Positions 32,701-40,720 of a stretch of DNA of 53,059 nucleotides are shown here, piece by piece. This DNA comes from Actinoplanes palleronii (GTDB lineage: Bacteria; Actinomycetota; Actinomycetes; Mycobacteriales; Micromonosporaceae). A program made the position numbers and the translations under genes. Under the pieces are notes generated by a model that worked only from the letters and a program-made list of their open reading frames with translations, searched no databases and was not told the DNA's origin. The first letter of the stretch is position 1; the number at the start of each line of letters is the position of its first letter. The DNA lies in contig NZ_BOMS01000143.1 in the NCBI RefSeq assembly GCF_016862315.1, positions 1-53,059 of the forward strand. Direction: 5' to 3'.

Positions 32701-33192
32701 GTGGGGCTGGAGATTCCCGGTGAACTCGCCGACCTGCTCAACGAACTCGGCTACACCTGGCCGAAATCGGACGAGACCCAGATGTTCGCGCTGGGCCAGC
32801 AGTGGATCCAGTTCGCCGACACGCTCGGCGAGGTGGGGCAGGAGGCGGACGTGGCGGTGCGTACCGCACTGACCGGCAACCGCGGTGCCGACATCGACGC
32901 GTTCCAGGCGAGGTGGTCGGGCGAGGAGGCCGGGCGGCAGGTGCTGGCCGAGGGGGTGACTGGGGCACAGGCCATCGGGGCCTCCCTGATCGTCTGCGCC
33001 GGCATCGTCCTTGCTCTGAAGATCAACGTCATCGTGCAGCTGACGGTCCTGGCCGTAGAGATCCTTCAAGCAGTCCTGACTGCACCCGAGACGCTTGGGG
33101 CGTCGCTGCTGGAGATCCCGGTGTTCAAGAAACTGACCGACATGGCGATCAATTTTCTGATCAGCCAGGCGCTGGAGGTCGTTCTTGGCTAG
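32701..33192 (+). CDS. ESX-associated helical protein with a membrane-like segment
   Basis: A 163-residue protein from the GTG at 32701. It has an N-terminal segment (VGLEIPGELADLLNEL), a helical WXG-like middle (IDAFQARWSGEEAGRQVL) and one long hydrophobic region (IGASLIVCAGIVLALKINVI). This is the N-terminal half usually found fused to toxin domains in LXG/WXG polymorphic toxins. Here it is a separate gene, and the toxin gene starts with a TTG that overlaps its stop. It is probably a carrier or translocation partner for the toxin. No enzyme motif is seen. Confidence 0.7.
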   Translation: MGLEIPGELADLLNELGYTWPKSDETQMFALGQQWIQFADTLGEVGQEADVAVRTALTGNRGADIDAFQARWSGEEAGRQVLAEGVTGAQAIGASLIVCAGIVLALKINVIVQLTVLAVEILQAVLTAPETLGASLLEIPVFKKLTDMAINFLISQALEVVLG

Positions 33193-33613
33193 CGGAGGAA
33201 GTGCCGCCCGGCATGGTGGGGCCGAAGTCGCCGAGGGCATCATTGCCCGGGCCGCCCGGAAACTGCTGAAGAAAGCGAAGAAGGCGGCCGCGCGAAGCGG
33301 GAAGACGGCGCGCGGCGCCGCCCGCTCCGGCACCAAAGGCCGGATCAAGGATGCCGGTCTGCCCACGAAGGGGCGTATCCGATACGTCCCGCCGAAGGGC
33401 TACAATCCGTCGATGCCGCTGCCCAGGACGCCTCGAGGCGGTTACAAGGACCGCTTCGGCAACGAGTGGACCAAGGGCCCCAGTCGCACTCCCGGTCAGG
33501 AGTTCGAGTGGGATGTCCAGCTCCGCGGCAAAGGCAGGGAACAGCTCGGCAAATGGACCCGTGACGGCTCGCACGCGAATGTGTCGCTCGACGGTCACAT
33601 AACTCACAAGTGA
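33185..33613 (+). CDS. Polymorphic toxin, Ntox17-type domain
   Basis: A 142-residue protein. The first 55 residues are strongly basic and Ala-rich (RKLLKKAKKAAARSGKTARG). Residues 60-142 carry the pattern of polymorphic toxin type 17: IRYVPPKGYNPSMPLPR, GGYKDRFGNEWTKGPSR, EFEWDVQL and DGSHANVSLDGHITHK. Conserved His, Asp, Arg and Lys suggest a nuclease, but the family's target is not established to my knowledge. The start is a TTG at 33185, with GGAGG six bases before, overlapping the previous stop. The next gene encodes an Imm31-like protein. A toxin as a separate small gene is unusual for this family. Confidence 0.85.
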   Translation: MASGGSAARHGGAEVAEGIIARAARKLLKKAKKAAARSGKTARGAARSGTKGRIKDAGLPTKGRIRYVPPKGYNPSMPLPRTPRGGYKDRFGNEWTKGPSRTPGQEFEWDVQLRGKGREQLGKWTRDGSHANVSLDGHITHK

Positions 33614-33620
33614 TGGTGTC

Positions 33621-33902
33621 ATGCAGTTTTACGAGAAGGTCCGGGTCACCGAGCAGGCGCGCACCGATGAGTTCGTGGGCCAAATCGGGATTGTTACCGG
33701 CATCGGCGAGGACGAGGGTCGCGGTGCCAGTTACTCGGTGAAGTTCCCGGACGACGACGAGGAAGCGATGTTCTGGGAGTACGAGCTCGCCTCGACGGGG
33801 GTCGTCGTCGACGAGTCCGAGGTCTACAGCGACGACGAGCCGCAGACGGTCCGCGTCGTCGTCGACAAGGACGGCTACGGGGACATCGCTCCCGCCGAGT
33901 GA
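33621..33902 (+). CDS. Imm31-family immunity protein
   Basis: A 93-residue acidic protein. The N-terminal half (YEKVRVTEQARTDEFVGQIG, then IVTGIGEDEG) forms an SH3-like strand-rich fold described for Imm31. The Asp/Glu-rich C-terminus (VVVDESEVYSDDEPQ) would neutralise a basic toxin. It starts with ATG seven bases after the toxin stop, the expected position of an immunity gene. It is the last gene of the ESX-type unit. Confidence 0.82.
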   Translation: MQFYEKVRVTEQARTDEFVGQIGIVTGIGEDEGRGASYSVKFPDDDEEAMFWEYELASTGVVVDESEVYSDDEPQTVRVVVDKDGYGDIAPAE

Positions 33903-33927
33903 TCTGACCGGCTGTTCGTCATCGTTC

Positions 33928-33954
33928 CGTTGACCCCGTTGACCCCGTTGACCC
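33928..33954 (+). repeat. Three 9-base repeats CGTTGACCC
   Basis: CGTTGACCC occurs three times without gaps, 26 bases after the immunity gene stop. Each unit holds TTGACC, which resembles a -35 hexamer, but no -10 at correct spacing is obvious. The remaining bases to 34060 hold nothing else recognised. Confidence 0.7.
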
Positions 33955-34059
33955 CGCTGTCTACGCCGGCCGTGGCGGAAACCTTCAGCCGGCGGGCTGC
34001 GGGCCGATGGTTCCACGGCTTGGCCGGAAGAGTTCGGTCAGCGGTGAGGGGATGGCGTC

Positions 34060-35275
34060 GTGCAGGTGGTGGCGGAGAGCCGGGCACAGGTCGGCGTCGA
34101 CGAGGACACCGCCGCGGTGGCGCGGATCCTGCGGGAGCGGCTGGTCACGCCGGTGGTCCAGCCGATCGTCGACCTCACGACCGGCGCGGTGGTCGGCGTC
34201 GAGGCGCTCGCCCGGGGACCGGCCGGTACCGCGCTGGAACGCCCTGACCAGCTGTTCGACGCGGCGATCCGGGCCGGGCAGCTCGCCGCGCTGGACATGC
34301 TGTGCATCGAGCGTGCGCTGGAAGCGGTGCTGCTGATGCCGGTGGCGCCGCCGCTGCTGTTCATCAACGCCGAACCGGCCGCGCTGGATCAGCAGCCGTC
34401 GCCGCGGATGTGGGAGTTGCTGCGCAGCCGTCCGTCGTACCGGCTGATCACCGAGTTCACCGAGCGGGCGCTGGCCACGGTGCCGGCCGCCCTGCTGGGC
34501 ATCGCGGGGGCGGCGCACCAACGGGGCAACGGCATCGCCCTCGACGACGTCGGTGCCGACCCGATGTCGCTGGCGTTCCTGCCGTTCGTCGACCCGGACG
34601 TGATCAAGCTGGACATGAGCCTGCTGCGCCATCCGTCCGCGGCGGCGACCGCCGAGGTGTGCGCGGTGGTCACCGCGACCGCGCGACGGACCGGCGCCAA
34701 GATCATCGCGGAGGGGGTGGAGACCGCGGCGGACGTGGCCACCGCCCGCGCGCTCGGCGCGGACTGGGCTCAGGGCTGGTACTTCGGGCGACCGGCGCCA
34801 CCGGCGGAGCTGCGGCTCACCGACATCGCCGTCGCGCCCCGACTGCGGGCACCGCGTCCCGGCCTGCACCAGCCGGTCGGCACCCCGTACGAGGTGGCGG
34901 CGGCCGGCGGCGCCGACCGGATCAGCGCAGCGGCGGCCCGGCGCGCGCTGGAACGGGTGGCCGCCGCCGTGGACGGCCAGGAGCACGCGGTGCTGCTCGG
35001 CTCCTACGGCGCCCCGGACGATCTGGCGCCGTGGCAGCCCCAGGTCGATCAGGTCAGTGCGCAGGCCCCTCTACTCCGCCGTGCTGCGGCCCGACGGGGT
35101 GAGCACGCCGTTCCCCGGCGAGAGCTGTCTGGTCGTGATGACCCCGCACCACGCGGTGGCATTGTGCCACCGGGCCGGCGTCGGCGTGCTGCGGACCGAC
35201 GACCCGGCGACGGTCGCGTCGATCGGCCGGGTGCTGTTGCAGAGGCTCACGGTGGCGGCACTGCCGGCACTCTGA
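34060..35275 (+). pseudogene. EAL-domain c-di-GMP phosphodiesterase with a frameshift
   Basis: The first 330 codons encode an EAL domain with the catalytic residues in place: VEALAR, FINAEP, ITEFTERAL, LDDVGAD, IKLDMSLL and IIAEGVET. A GAF-like sensor follows (ISAAAARRALERVAAAVDG). Near 35050 the frame must shift: the other phase continues with RRPLYSAVLRPDG, CLVVMTPHHAVALC and VASIGRVLLQR, ending at 35275. Without the shift the frame runs through low-complexity text into the downstream lectin gene, giving a false 612-residue fusion. It is either a recent inactivating mutation or a sequencing error. The EAL part could still be made. Confidence 0.75.
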
Positions 35276-35373
35276 TCTGTCGTCTGGGCGACACTCGACA
35301 TCCGCATCCGGCGACGCGGCGAACCACTCGTGCACACCTCGAGGTTCCCCGAGTCATCGGAAGAGGAGTCCCC

Positions 35374-35898
35374 ATGAACAGCACATCGGGAAGCGGTCTG
35401 CGCCGGCTCGCGGTGACCACGGCCGCGACCGTGACGGCACTGGTGTCCGCGGGTGGCGTGGCACAGGCCGCCCCCGCCTCCCTGCAGTCGCAGGAGATCA
35501 GGACGTTCGCCGACAAGTGCTTCACGGTACGCAACCAGAGCGCGGCGAACAGCGTGCCGATCGACCAGTTCCAGTGTCAGGGCGACTTCGCCCAGCAGTT
35601 CAGCCTGGTCGGGTCCGGCAGCGGGACGCACTACATCACGACGTTCGCCGGCAAGTGTCTGACGGTGCGCAACCAGAGCGCGGCCAACAGTGTGCCGATC
35701 GACCAGTTCACCTGTCAGAACGACTTCGCCCAGCGGTTCAGCCTCGTGCCGTCCGGGAGCGGGACCTATTACATCAAGACGTTCGCGAACAAGTGTCTGA
35801 CCGTGCGCAACCAGAGCGCGGCCAACAGCGTGCCGATCGACCAGTTCACCTGCCAGAACGACTTTGCTCAGCGGTTCAGCATCACGGTGCCGGCGTGA
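35374..35898 (+). CDS. Secreted ricin-type beta-trefoil lectin
   Basis: A 174-residue secreted protein. A signal peptide (basic start, then VTTAATVTALVSAGGVAQA) is followed by three nearly identical repeats of 46 residues, each with the lectin core KCLTVRNQSAANSVPIDQF and a second Cys. Three subdomains make one complete beta-trefoil, here unusually symmetric. RICIN modules bind galactose-type or other sugars, and this one has no attached enzyme. GGAAGAGGAG lies upstream of the ATG at 35374. The frame is open upstream only because of the frameshift in the EAL gene. Confidence 0.88.
   Translation: MNSTSGSGLRRLAVTTAATVTALVSAGGVAQAAPASLQSQEIRTFADKCFTVRNQSAANSVPIDQFQCQGDFAQQFSLVGSGSGTHYITTFAGKCLTVRNQSAANSVPIDQFTCQNDFAQRFSLVPSGSGTYYIKTFANKCLTVRNQSAANSVPIDQFTCQNDFAQRFSITVPA
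35497..35898 (+). repeat. Three tandem 138-base lectin repeats
   Basis: Units start at 35497, 35635 and 35773 (the last is cut short by the stop). The DNA of the units is nearly identical over the core, pointing to recent duplication or gene conversion rather than ancient trefoil divergence. Confidence 0.85.
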
Positions 35899-35947
35899 CG
35901 AACCGCAGGTGACGGGTGGCCCTGTTCCCGCAGACAGGGCCACCCCA

Positions 35948-37534
35948 TCACCGGGTGCCGTCGCAGACCCGGTCGCGGCCGGCGCGTTTGGCCTCGTACA
36001 GGTGGTGGTCCGCGGCCGCGAGCGTGGCCGACGGTGTGCCGGCGCCGTCGCAGGTGACCGTGGTGACGCCGACGCTGGTGGTCACCGCGAGCGTGCCGGT
36101 GATCGGGGCCCAGTCGTGCTCGGCCACCGCCCGGCGCGCCGCCTCCGCGGTCCGCAGCCCGGCGGCGGCGTCGAAACCCGGCAGGAGCAGCACGAACTCC
36201 TCGCCACCGAGCCGGGCCACGGTCGCCGCGGCCGGCACCGACCGGAGCAGGACCGTGGCCACCTCCTGCAGCACCCGGTCGCCGGCCTGGTGCGACAGGG
36301 TGTCGTTGACCGTCTTGAAGTGGTCCAGGTCGAGCAGCGCCACCGACAGCACCCGGCAGGCGGGGCCGGCCAGCAGGGTGGGCAGCAGCTCGTCGACGTA
36401 GCGGCGGTTGTGCAGGGTGGTGAGCGCGTCGCGGTAGGCCATCTCGCGGAACGTCGCGCTGGCCCGCCGGGCCTCGTCGGCCTCGTAGACGGCGTGCAGG
36501 CTCTGGGCGCGCGCCTCCCGCTGCGCCGACTGCAGCGCCTGCGTCTCGGTGTGGAAGCGCCGGAACTCCTCGAACGCCTCCTGCCAGCGGCCCGCCGCGG
36601 CGTACAAAAGTGCTTGTGCCTCTCGGGTCTTGGCCCGGAAGCCGGGCAGGTCCCGCTCGGCGCACAGCCGCACCGCATGGTCGAGGGTGCGTTGCGCGCG
36701 GTCGTAGGCGTGCTGCTCCCGCTGCGCCTCGGCGGCGGTGACCAGCGCCTCGACGATGGCGTGACCGACGTTGAGCAGGTGCGCCGAGTCGTCGTCCCAC
36801 AGCGGTGCCAGCTCGTTCTCGGCCTGCGCGTAGCGGCCGGACATCATCCAGACCCGGGCCATGGTGTCCAGGTTGCTGGCCGGGATCGGGATGCCGTGGC
36901 TGCGGGCGATCTCCCGCATCCGGTCGGCCAGCCGCTCGGCAAGCTCCCGATCGCCCTGCTCGAACGCGGTGTAGGTCATGTTGTTGAGCACGGTCAGCGT
37001 CATCAGCTCGTCGCCCAGCGTCTCGGTGATGGCCAGCGCCTCGGCGAACCGCCCGGCGGCCTCCTCGGTGGCGCCGGTCTCGTCGAGCACCACGGCCAGT
37101 GACATCAGGTGCCGGGCCCGGATCGCCGGCAGGACGTCGTCGCCGGTGTGCGACATGCACTGCACGACGTGCGCCATGGCGTTGGCCAGATCGCCCACCG
37201 AGTAGAAGAACACCGACAGCTGCCGGTGGCTGCGGGCCAGCAGATAGGCGTCGCCGATCTGGACCGCTTCGGGGTAGACGGCGTGGGCGATCCGGCCCAG
37301 CTCGACGGTGTCGCCCTCCCGGCCCCGGACGTCGCCCAGGTGCAGGGTGGCCCGCAGGTAGAGGTCGCGCCGGCCCAGGCGCACGGCGAGGCGCTGCGCC
37401 GCGAGCGCCCGGTCGCGCTCGGCGGACAGGTCGGGAGCGGTGATCAGCTCCAACTTCAGCAGCTCCGCGGCGAGACCGGCGGCGGTCTGCGGCGGCGCCA
37501 CCTGCTCGAGCATCGACATCTCGGTCCCGTCCAT
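35948..37534 (-). CDS. Diguanylate cyclase with N-terminal TPR-like repeats
   Basis: A 528-residue cytoplasmic protein. Residues 1 to about 340 are helical repeats of TPR type (LAVVLDETGATEEAAGRFAE, LVTAAEAQREQHAYDRAQRT), probably a protein-binding sensor. The GGDEF domain (about 370-525) carries DLDHFKTVND and LGGEEF, so activity is expected. GGAGGG precedes the ATG at 37534; frames opening at 37612 or beyond are less likely. It has no membrane segment, unlike the other cyclases here. It is convergent with the lectin gene. Confidence 0.88.
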   Translation of the reverse strand: MDGTEMSMLEQVAPPQTAAGLAAELLKLELITAPDLSAERDRALAAQRLAVRLGRRDLYLRATLHLGDVRGREGDTVELGRIAHAVYPEAVQIGDAYLLARSHRQLSVFFYSVGDLANAMAHVVQCMSHTGDDVLPAIRARHLMSLAVVLDETGATEEAAGRFAEALAITETLGDELMTLTVLNNMTYTAFEQGDRELAERLADRMREIARSHGIPIPASNLDTMARVWMMSGRYAQAENELAPLWDDDSAHLLNVGHAIVEALVTAAEAQREQHAYDRAQRTLDHAVRLCAERDLPGFRAKTREAQALLYAAAGRWQEAFEEFRRFHTETQALQSAQREARAQSLHAVYEADEARRASATFREMAYRDALTTLHNRRYVDELLPTLLAGPACRVLSVALLDLDHFKTVNDTLSHQAGDRVLQEVATVLLRSVPAAATVARLGGEEFVLLLPGFDAAAGLRTAEAARRAVAEHDWAPITGTLAVTTSVGVTTVTCDGAGTPSATLAAADHHLYEAKRAGRDRVCDGTR

Positions 37535-37657
37535 AGGTTCGTTCCCTCCAGGCTGGCAGCCCGAGGTTGCGAGGGACCGGGGAGGACGATTGCCGGGCGG
37601 TAGCGCCGCCAACCAGCTTGATCACGTGCCGGATGTGCCGAACCTCCTGATGAGGCG

Positions 37658-38605
37658 TTGACAGGGGGACCATGGCCATGCAGGCTGGGCGCGTTCGCGA
37701 TGGTGTTCATCCTGCGCCGCCGCACACCGGGCTGGGACCTGCCCGGCCTGATCGACGCGGCCATCCTCACGGTCGCGGCCGGCCTGCTGTGCTGGGTCTA
37801 CCTGATCGGCCCCACGGTCGGCGACACCGGCGCGACGGCCGCGACCCGGCTGGTCTCGGCCGCCTACCCGCTCGGTGACCTGCTGCTGCTCGCGCTCGGC
37901 GCCCGGCTCGTGCTGAGCACCCGACGAACTCGGTGGCGGTCCGCGCGCTGGTCGGCTACCTCGTGCTGACCGTCGCCCCAGTACCTGCGCGGGGCGCCGC
38001 TGCACGTACCGCTGATCTGCGCGTGCTGCGGAGCACTCTTCCTGCTGGTGATCGGGCGGCTGGCCGGGATGGTCGCGGTACAGCGCCGGATGGCGGTGAT
38101 CGACAGTCTGACCGGGCTGCACACCCGCCGCTACTTCCAGGACGCGCTGACCGGCCTGGCGAAGTCACCGCACCACGGCGCCGCGGTGGTGCTGCTCGAC
38201 ATCGACCACTTCAAACAGGTGAACGACACGTACGGGCACGACGGCGGTGACCGGGCCCTGCGCGAGGTCGCGCACCGGCTGTCCCGGGCGGTGCGCCCCG
38301 GTGACGTGCTCGCCCGCTACGGCGGTGAGGAGTTCGCCGTCCTGCTGCCGCGCACCTCACCGCCGGAGGCGCGCCGGGTCGCCGACCGGATCCATCGCGC
38401 GGTCCGGGAACGGCCGGTGCCGGTCGGCCCGGCCGCCGAGATCACCGTGACGGTGTCGGTCGGGGTGGCCAGCATGCCGGCCGACGTGACCGAACCCGAC
38501 CGGCTCCCGCTGCTCGCCGACCAGCTGCTCTACCAGGCGAAAGGCGCCGGCCGCGACCGCGTGGTCAGCCCGGTGCCGCACCCGCCCGCCACCGCGGCCG
38601 CGTGA
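37658..38605 (+). pseudogene. Frameshifted membrane diguanylate cyclase
   Basis: The first part (GLIDAAILTVAAGLLCWVYL, then VSAAYPLGDLLLLALGARLV) matches the membrane module of the cyclase at 30258-31772. The N-terminal 100 residues are missing. Near 37920 the frame shifts to VRALVGYLVLTVAP, and near 37980 it shifts again to LRGAPLHVPLICACCGALFL. From there an intact GGDEF half runs to 38605 with DIDHFKQVND and RYGGEEF. At least two indels plus a 5' truncation mark it as a decayed paralogue, although the GGDEF half could be translated alone. Confidence 0.75.
38048..38605 (+). CDS. Residual GGDEF ORF of the frameshifted cyclase
   Basis: A 185-residue open frame from GTG 38048 with a complete GGDEF domain (VLLDIDHFKQVNDTYGHDGG, RYGGEEFAVLLP). 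It lacks membrane segments because these are out of frame upstream. I saw no good ribosome site, so expression is doubtful. If made, it would be a soluble cyclase without its sensor. Confidence 0.45.
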   Translation: MIGRLAGMVAVQRRMAVIDSLTGLHTRRYFQDALTGLAKSPHHGAAVVLLDIDHFKQVNDTYGHDGGDRALREVAHRLSRAVRPGDVLARYGGEEFAVLLPRTSPPEARRVADRIHRAVRERPVPVGPAAEITVTVSVGVASMPADVTEPDRLPLLADQLLYQAKGAGRDRVVSPVPHPPATAAA

Positions 38606-38656
38606 CGGCTCAGGTCTTCCCGCCGGTGGCCGAACGGCAGACGAGGGGGGTGACAG

Positions 38657-40717
38657 ATGACGTTTGCGCGCTCGGCCGCCCGTACCGTCGGATTTTCGAT
38701 CTTGTATCTGGTGGCGGCGTACCTCGGCCGGCTGACGGTCCTGGACGACACGAACCTCAGCCTGGTCTGGCCGGCCGCCGGCATCCTGGTCGTCTGGTTC
38801 GTCGCCCAGCGCGGATCCCGGTGGCAGTGGCTGGACGGGCTGAGCCTGGCCGCGATCACCATGGCGGTCAACCTCGCGACCGGCGCGAGCGCGGCCCTGG
38901 CGGCGTTCTTCGTGGCCGCCAACCTGGTCCAGGCCTACCTGTTCACCGCCCTGTTCCACCGCTGGCTGCCGGAGAGCGTGACCAGTAGTGATCACGGCGA
39001 GGGCCTGTCGCGGCTGTGGCAGGTGTGGCGGCTGGTCGGCGCCGCGGCCATCGCGAGCGGGGCCGGCGCGCTGATCGGCCCGACCGGGGTGTGGCTGACC
39101 GGTGGGGCGTACTCCTGGCCGGGCGCGCTCGTCTGGGTCACCCGCAACGTGGTCAGCATCCTGCTGATCAGCATCGCCGTTCGCGGTGTCGGCCGGTCGT
39201 GGGCGCGCCGGCACTCCTACCGGCCGCGGGCCCTGCCGGTCGGCCGCACGCTCGAGTACGCGCTGCTCAGCGTCGCCTCCGTCGCCGCGTACTACCTGAT
39301 GTTCGGGCTGTCGAACGACCTGCCCGCGGCGTTCGCGCTGATCGCCATGACGGTGTGGGCCGGCGTGCGGCTGAACACCACCTACGTGGTGCTGCACAAC
39401 CTGGTGTTCGGCACCCTGGCCGTGCTGTTCACCCTGGCAGGCGAGGGCCCGTTCGCGATGATCGCATCGCATCCGGTCCGCGCCCTGGTCGCGCAGCTGT
39501 TCGTCGGCACCGTCGCGATCGTCGGGTTGTCGCTGGCGCTGTCCCGCGACGAACGCAACGCGCTCACCGCACGGCTGCGCGAGCAGGCGCAACTGCTGAC
39601 CACGGTCATCGAATCGGTCAGCGAAGGCATCGGCGTCGTCGATGAGCAAGGCGCCTTTCTGGTACGCAATCCCGCGATGGGACGGCTGCTCGGCGGTTTC
39701 ACCAGTCTCGACGAGAGTGCCGAGGCGGCCACCTACTACGGCGTGTTCCACCTCGACGGCACCCCGGTCGCCGAGGAGGATCTGCCGCAGCGCCGGGTGC
39801 TCGCCGGTGAGCAGCTCGCCCCGACCGAGTACCTGATCCGCAACGCCGGTGTCCCCGAGGGCCGGATCGTCAAGGTCACCGCGGTGCTGCTGCCCGGCCA
39901 CATCAACGAGCAGCCGCACGCCGTGGTCGCCGTGTACGACGTCACCGCGGACCGCCGGCACCGCGACGAGCTGGCCAACTTCGCCGGTGTCGTCGCCCAC
40001 GACCTGCTCAACCCGCTCGCCACCGTCGAGGGCTGGAGCGACGCGCTGCTGGAGGACCTCGACGACCCGGCCGCGCTGGTCGACGGCATCGGCCGGATCC
40101 AGCGGGCCTCGGCACGGATGCGCACCCTGATCGACGACCTGCTGGTCTACACCACCTCCCGCGACGCCGCGCTGATGCCGGCCCGCTGCGATCTCACCAG
40201 CCTGCTCGCCGACATCACGGCCGGCCGGATCGATCACGCGCAGAGCGCCGGTGAGGCCGTGCCGTCGTTCCGGTGCGGCGACCTGGCCGCCGTCGACGGC
40301 GACCCGCTGCTGGTGCGGCAGCTGCTGGAGAACCTGGTCGGCAACGCGATCAAGTACACCGCCCCGGGCGTCACCCCGGCGATCACCGTCACCACCGCGG
40401 CCGACCCGGACGGCGACGGGCTGACCCGCGTCGAGATCACCGACAACGGCATCGGCATCCCGGCCGGGCACCACGACGCGGTCTTCGGCAACTTCCACCG
40501 CGCGCACCGCGACACCGACTACACCGGCACCGGGCTGGGCCTGGCCATCTGCAAACGCATCGTGGAGCGGCACGGCGGCACGATCGCCGCGGCCGACAAC
40601 CCGGCCGGGCCGGGCACCCGGATCAGCTTCACGCTCCCGTCCGCCACCATCCCGGCCCGCGCGCCGACCGGCCCGAACACCCACCGGATGCCGTCGTCCT
40701 TCGACCAGGCGCGCTGA
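38657..40717 (+). CDS. MASE1-PAS sensor histidine kinase
   Basis: A 686-residue kinase. Residues 1 to about 290 form the MASE1 membrane sensor with about eight segments (VGFSILYLVAAYLGRLT, SLVWPAAGILVVW). A coiled coil and PAS domain follow (about 310-430), then HisKA with FAGVVAHDLLNPLATVEGW (phospho-His) and HATPase with NLVGNAIKYT, VEITDNGIGIP and GTGLGLAICKRI. No response regulator is adjacent. MASE1 is common in c-di-GMP enzymes as well as kinases, which fits the surrounding cyclase genes. It is convergent with the MMPL transporter, three bases apart. Confidence 0.9.
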   Translation: MTFARSAARTVGFSILYLVAAYLGRLTVLDDTNLSLVWPAAGILVVWFVAQRGSRWQWLDGLSLAAITMAVNLATGASAALAAFFVAANLVQAYLFTALFHRWLPESVTSSDHGEGLSRLWQVWRLVGAAAIASGAGALIGPTGVWLTGGAYSWPGALVWVTRNVVSILLISIAVRGVGRSWARRHSYRPRALPVGRTLEYALLSVASVAAYYLMFGLSNDLPAAFALIAMTVWAGVRLNTTYVVLHNLVFGTLAVLFTLAGEGPFAMIASHPVRALVAQLFVGTVAIVGLSLALSRDERNALTARLREQAQLLTTVIESVSEGIGVVDEQGAFLVRNPAMGRLLGGFTSLDESAEAATYYGVFHLDGTPVAEEDLPQRRVLAGEQLAPTEYLIRNAGVPEGRIVKVTAVLLPGHINEQPHAVVAVYDVTADRRHRDELANFAGVVAHDLLNPLATVEGWSDALLEDLDDPAALVDGIGRIQRASARMRTLIDDLLVYTTSRDAALMPARCDLTSLLADITAGRIDHAQSAGEAVPSFRCGDLAAVDGDPLLVRQLLENLVGNAIKYTAPGVTPAITVTTAADPDGDGLTRVEITDNGIGIPAGHHDAVFGNFHRAHRDTDYTGTGLGLAICKRIVERHGGTIAAADNPAGPGTRISFTLPSATIPARAPTGPNTHRMPSSFDQAR

Positions 40718-40720
40718 CCG

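Noticed and set aside
33973..33982. TTCAGC near 33974 as a regulon box
   Set aside because: There is no second half-site at 11 bases on either side.
34060..35898. One 612-residue EAL-lectin protein
   Set aside because: The middle is out-of-frame low-complexity text, the lectin has its own signal peptide and ribosome site, and the EAL C-terminus continues in another phase.
38357..40684. 775-residue minus-strand ORF opposite the MASE1 kinase
   Set aside because: It is a shadow of a well-supported kinase with all motifs on the plus strand.
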